From contig CM077116.1 in assembly GCA_039619475.1 (NCBI GenBank), forward strand, positions 8,728,501 to 8,792,500: a DNA stretch of 64,000 nucleotides, read 5' to 3'. The translations under genes and the position numbers were made by a program. Below, in pieces: positions 60,601 to 64,000 of this stretch. Numbering within the stretch: position 1 is the stretch's first letter; each line of letters starts with the position of its first letter. The notes under the pieces were generated by a model. That model was not told the origin of the DNA and searched no databases. It was given only the letters and a program-made list of their open reading frames with translations. This DNA comes from Icerya purchasi. Lineage: Eukaryota; Arthropoda; Insecta; Hemiptera; Monophlebidae.

Positions 60601-61620
60601 TCAAATACGAGGCGCGAGTTTTATATCGTTATTTAACGAATAAAATGTGGTTTTTATGGAAAATAACGTAAACTTTAAGTAAAATATTTATTATATTTCA
60701 AAACACAAAAAAAAAAATACATAAAACGATATAGGTAAATTATAAAAAAACTTATACTTTCAAAATATTTATAATTTTTCAGATTTACATTTTGCGAACG
60801 AAAGTACCAAATCTTAAAAAATGTCGCAAGTAATAAAAGCAACGAATGTCGTATTTATTTTTAAAAAGTATGTCAGAAGATCTTCATCAAGAAGCTATCT
60901 TACCAACGAATTACGAAGAAAAACATGTGACAGGAATATTATTTAGTATTAATAGATCATCCGTGGGAGTAAGAGATATGATGAAATAGGGATATTGCAG
61001 TCTGCTGAATTTAAAGTTAAAAAAGTTGTATTCCCATGAAAAAACTCACATGAGATCCCACATGATCGTCTCATATGTGAACTCACGCCAAAATCTCGTA
61101 TAACTTTCATATAGGCATATTTTTATTTGCCAAAGTAAACGCAAATTTAACGGCCATCTATTATGGGTTACCATCCGTATGACAACACAAAAACTGTGGC
61201 CCTAAAGTATTTTATCTGCCATTTCGAAAATAAATAACAACATTATTTTTTTTTTAATTTTTAAATAAAAGGCAAAGACTGTCCTGGGGTTTAGAAGTTT
61301 AGGATTTAAAAAACCAGGTCACCGACCTGTCTGCATTTTAGAGGTTTTTGAATTAACAAAATCTAATATCAGATTCGTGATGATCAACCTCGAAAACTAT
61401 GTACGAATTTTAAACGAATTTTATCGCTTGAAACACATGTATAACGTTACTTTGTATCAGCGGTGGTTTATCCGCGTCGGAGGTAGTATATATTAAAATG
61501 TCGAAATAGGTCCACTTTATTTTTTTCTTTTATGTTTTAAAATAAGTTTTTTAAATTTTTTATTCAAAATTAAGTTCAAAAAGACACGTTTTCACCCTTT
61601 TAAACTACATATGAATCGAT
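57641..61620. other. No recognisable gene
   Basis: Moderately AT-rich. 59,450-60,260 is somewhat richer in CpG and includes a CA microsatellite. Frames at 57,651-57,956 and 59,515-59,841 (the latter passing through the CA repeat as VCVCV) have no motif. A poly-A run at about 61,623-61,638 precedes the LINE below. Confidence 0.35.
59640..59659. repeat. (CA)n microsatellite
   Basis: About ten CA units. Confidence 0.9.
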
Positions 61621-61639
61621 AAAGAAAAAAAAAAAAAAC

Positions 61640-62368
61640 AAGTGTTTAATATTTTTAAATTCTTTACAACAAAACCCGCGATTGAAAACTCGCGTACTTT
61701 CCTTGTTAGATAAAGTTCTCAAAGTCAAAGTAACTAATGATAGAAATAAAATTGATCAATTAAAAGAAATTATATTGAAAAATAAATCATTTCAATCTTC
61801 AGCGGCGTTCGCCTAAAATGTTTTGAAAAAAGTTATAAAACTAACAGAACTAAAATTCGTATCGATTTTTCGCAGAACAAAAGACACGCTAATAATTAAA
61901 ATAAACTCCAGTGATAAAGAGAAAATTATAAAATCTACATTCAACATTAGCAAAAAAAACGAACTTTAGGAGAGTAGTAAACCGAAGTGTAATGTGAGTA
62001 AGACAGACCAAGTCGACACAGAACATAATACCCGATCTAAAGTGAATCAGAAAAAGCAATTACAGAATGACCTTGAAAGGATATTAGAACGTGCAAAACC
62101 ATTTATTATAGAGAATCAACCATCATTGATTATGGGATACGAGGAGTTTAAAAACTTTGTCAACAACATCATCAATAATACCGATTACATTAACTTTGCC
62201 TCGGATTACACAGAGAATAAAGAGGGGCTGATCCATACAATTATGACAATAAAACCATATCTAAATGGGAAAAGCATAAAAAATAGGTGTACGCGTATTA
62301 TTAATAGGCTGTCAACTTCCCTAGAAGACTATTCAACCGACGAACAGAGTGAAATAAACTCAGACTAA
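61640..62368 (+). pseudogene. LINE ORF1 with two in-frame stops
   Basis: One frame reads through three open segments separated by TAA (61,814) and TAG (61,967). The first has LLDKVLKVKVTNDRNKID, the second LKFVSIFRRTKDTLIIKIN and KEKIIKSTFNI, the third (from 61,970) DLERILERAKPFIIENQPS and YLNGKSIKNRCTRIINRL. The pattern recalls the C-terminal half of I-type ORF1 proteins, which bind the element RNA, but I am not certain. No ATG starts the last segment (only GTG at 61,994). Either this copy has lost ORF1 or the stops are sequence errors. Confidence 0.5.
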
Positions 62369-62413
62369 AAGTCCATGTTACCTACACCTTGATAAAAGAT
62401 TTATACGACCGCA

Positions 62414-64000
62414 ATGATGAATAAGAGTAATATAATACAATGGAATTGCCGAAGCTACCGAAGAAACAGCGATGAGTTAGAGCAAATGATTAATACACTA
62501 AATCCTGCCATCATTTGCCTACAAGAAACCCGTCTAAGACCATCAGATTACATATCGATCAAAGATTACAACATCTTTCGACATGATCACACTCTCAATA
62601 ACAGAGCGAGTGGCGGTGTAGCCACTTTGGTACACATGAACTACCCAGTGAAGAAAATAACAATATCGTCATCTTTTCAAGTAGTGACCGTGTCAGTTAA
62701 GATCCCCTCTCTGTCATCTGTTGAAATTGTAGTATGCAATTGTTATTTACCACCCAATAGCAATGCGTCAAAAACACAGTTTGACTCTCTTATAGAGCAG
62801 TTAGGACACCAACATATAATACTAGGCGACTTCAACGCTCACTGCCCAGCATGGGGATCAGCATCAGAAAACCAACATGGATCAGTAATATCAAAAACTA
62901 TGTTAGATAAGGACCTAGTATTACTTCCACCAAACGCGCCAACCCATTTCAATTTTACTTATAACACCTTTTCAACACTAGATCTATTTTTCTGTTCCAG
63001 TGTACTCGCCCCAAAATTTAATGTTACAGTATCTGAAGACTTATGTTCTAGTGACCATTATCCAATAATAATAAATTTCCAAAAACAAGTGTATAAAAAT
63101 AACGAGGAGAGGGAATTAAAATTTCAATATCACAAAGCAGACTGGGTAACCTATTCATCAAAAATAAAAGTTCCCACCCAGATTCCCACATTTTTAGAAT
63201 CCAAGATAGATACACTGATAAAAATAATCCTAGAAGCTGCCGAGACAACAATTCCAAAAGCGACTTCAAAGAAATCTAAGCTTAGGTTACCGTGGTGGTG
63301 TAAAGAGATCAGAGTTGCTATAGTGCAGAGGAAACAAGCTCTGAGAAAATATAAAATAACCAGACTTCAAGAACACCTAATTGAGTTTAAAAAATATCGT
63401 GCAGCTGCAAAAGACCTGATTCGAGCCAGAAAGCAGGAAGTATGGCAAAAATTGGTAGAGTCTATAACGCAAACGACAAATAATCACTATATGTGGAAGA
63501 AAATCAAATCTATAAATGGAACGCCAAATACCCTTAAAAATCCAACAATAAATGATAATGGAACATTAATTACCGACCACCAGCAAGTGGCCAATCAGTT
63601 TGCGAAGTTCTTCTCCACAGAATCATCTATGGACAAATATACGAAAGAGTTTCAGGAACTAAAAGCGCATATAGAGCAAAATAAGGTGGAATTCAAAACC
63701 GATGGTGATGAACCTTTCAACCGCCCGTTCACTTATGATGAACTCGAATTCCAACTTCAATTTCATACAAAAAATAGTGCACCTGGCATAGATCAAATCC
63801 ACCCCTATATGATCAAATACGCGTCGCAGTCCGCTAAAGAATTACTATTAGAAATATACAATCAAATATGGGATACCGGTGATATACCAAAGAATTGGAA
63901 GGTTGCTATGATTGTCCCAGTCTTAAAACCTAATAAGGATCCGTGTTCGACACAGGGTTACAGACCAATTTCCTTAATAATAACGTTATCCAAAATACTA
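62414..64000 (+). CDS. LINE ORF2, endonuclease and RT N-terminus (partial, open)
   Basis: The frame opens with two ATGs at 62,414 and 62,417; an in-frame TAA lies at 62,393. It runs 529 codons without a stop to the last base. The APE endonuclease shows QWNCRS (residues 9-14), CLQETRL with catalytic E38, SGGVATLV, GDFNAHCPAWGS (138-149; D139, N141) and SDHYP (213-217; D214, H215), all intact. A connector with PWWCKEI and basic helices follows. RT begins with SAPGID (455-460), PKNWKVAMIVPVLKP and GYRPIS (515-520). The enzyme nicks target DNA and copies the element RNA there. YADD, RNase H and the C-terminus lie beyond the window. The style fits the I/jockey/R1 group. Confidence 0.9.
   Translation, partial: MMNKSNIIQWNCRSYRRNSDELEQMINTLNPAIICLQETRLRPSDYISIKDYNIFRHDHTLNNRASGGVATLVHMNYPVKKITISSSFQVVTVSVKIPSLSSVEIVVCNCYLPPNSNASKTQFDSLIEQLGHQHIILGDFNAHCPAWGSASENQHGSVISKTMLDKDLVLLPPNAPTHFNFTYNTFSTLDLFFCSSVLAPKFNVTVSEDLCSSDHYPIIINFQKQVYKNNEERELKFQYHKADWVTYSSKIKVPTQIPTFLESKIDTLIKIILEAAETTIPKATSKKSKLRLPWWCKEIRVAIVQRKQALRKYKITRLQEHLIEFKKYRAAAKDLIRARKQEVWQKLVESITQTTNNHYMWKKIKSINGTPNTLKNPTINDNGTLITDHQQVANQFAKFFSTESSMDKYTKEFQELKAHIEQNKVEFKTDGDEPFNRPFTYDELEFQLQFHTKNSAPGIDQIHPYMIKYASQSAKELLLEIYNQIWDTGDIPKNWKVAMIVPVLKPNKDPCSTQGYRPISLIITLSKIL

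Larger units (their letters stand above)
61640..64000 (+). mobile_element. LINE with broken ORF1 and open ORF2, runs off the window
   Basis: An ORF1 remnant (to 62,368) and ORF2 (from 62,414) lie 45 bp apart in the usual order of two-ORF LINEs such as I-type elements. The left boundary is not defined; a poly-A run ends at about 61,638. The right end lies outside the window, so RNase H, 3' UTR and tail cannot be judged. Confidence 0.75.

Overview
The window looks like nuclear DNA of an arthropod, most likely an insect. It is AT-rich and full of A/T microsatellites. It carries decayed copies of APE-type non-LTR retrotransposons (LINEs), a Penelope-like element, a piggyBac-like element and a Helitron, with no prokaryotic operon structure. 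I could not recognise any host protein-coding gene, tRNA, rRNA or CRISPR array. The species cannot be named from this sequence alone.

Layout. 0.2-3.7 kb: a plus-strand LINE (called family B here) whose ORF1 is split by a minus-strand insertion of its own family. 5.2-8.1 kb: two truncated plus-strand copies and one longer minus-strand copy of a second LINE family with an RNase H domain (family A), meeting tail to tail at 6.38 kb. 10.9-11.87 kb: an internally deleted piggyBac-like element with TTAA on both sides. More family A pieces lie at 14.3-15.4, 21.3-21.6, 27.2-28.9, 37.6-39.9 and 56.9-57.6 kb. 35.2 kb: a short array of TTCGCC-type motifs spaced about 16 bp apart. 35.5-36.5 kb: the 3' part of a Penelope-like element with a GIY-YIG endonuclease. 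42.0-45.4 kb: a young minus-strand LINE with EN and RT, broken only by two small frameshifts. 48.5-50.2 kb: a roughly 440-bp palindrome plus a further related inverted copy, with an RNase H-bearing LINE fragment between them. 52.1-53.9 kb: a fold-back element with near-identical arms of about 550 bp ending in the same 16-bp-spaced motif. 53.95-55.81 kb: a Helitron with both termini and a decayed helicase. 61.6-64.0 kb: a LINE with a broken ORF1 and an ORF2 that is open from its ATG to the window edge.

The genes do not form a pathway. Each coding remnant serves, or once served, transposition of its own element. The copies range from heavily mutated (family A) to nearly intact (the LINEs at 42-45 kb and at the right edge), so several waves of insertion are recorded. 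Long intervals between elements (15.4-21.3, 21.6-27.2, 28.9-35.2 and 57.7-61.6 kb) show only AT-rich sequence, a few CpG-richer patches and unassigned short open frames. I see no convincing new multi-gene system. The most unusual signals are the 16-bp-spaced GGCGAA/TTCGCC arrays shared by two loci, the two large inverted-repeat structures, and the open LINE ORF2 at the right edge.
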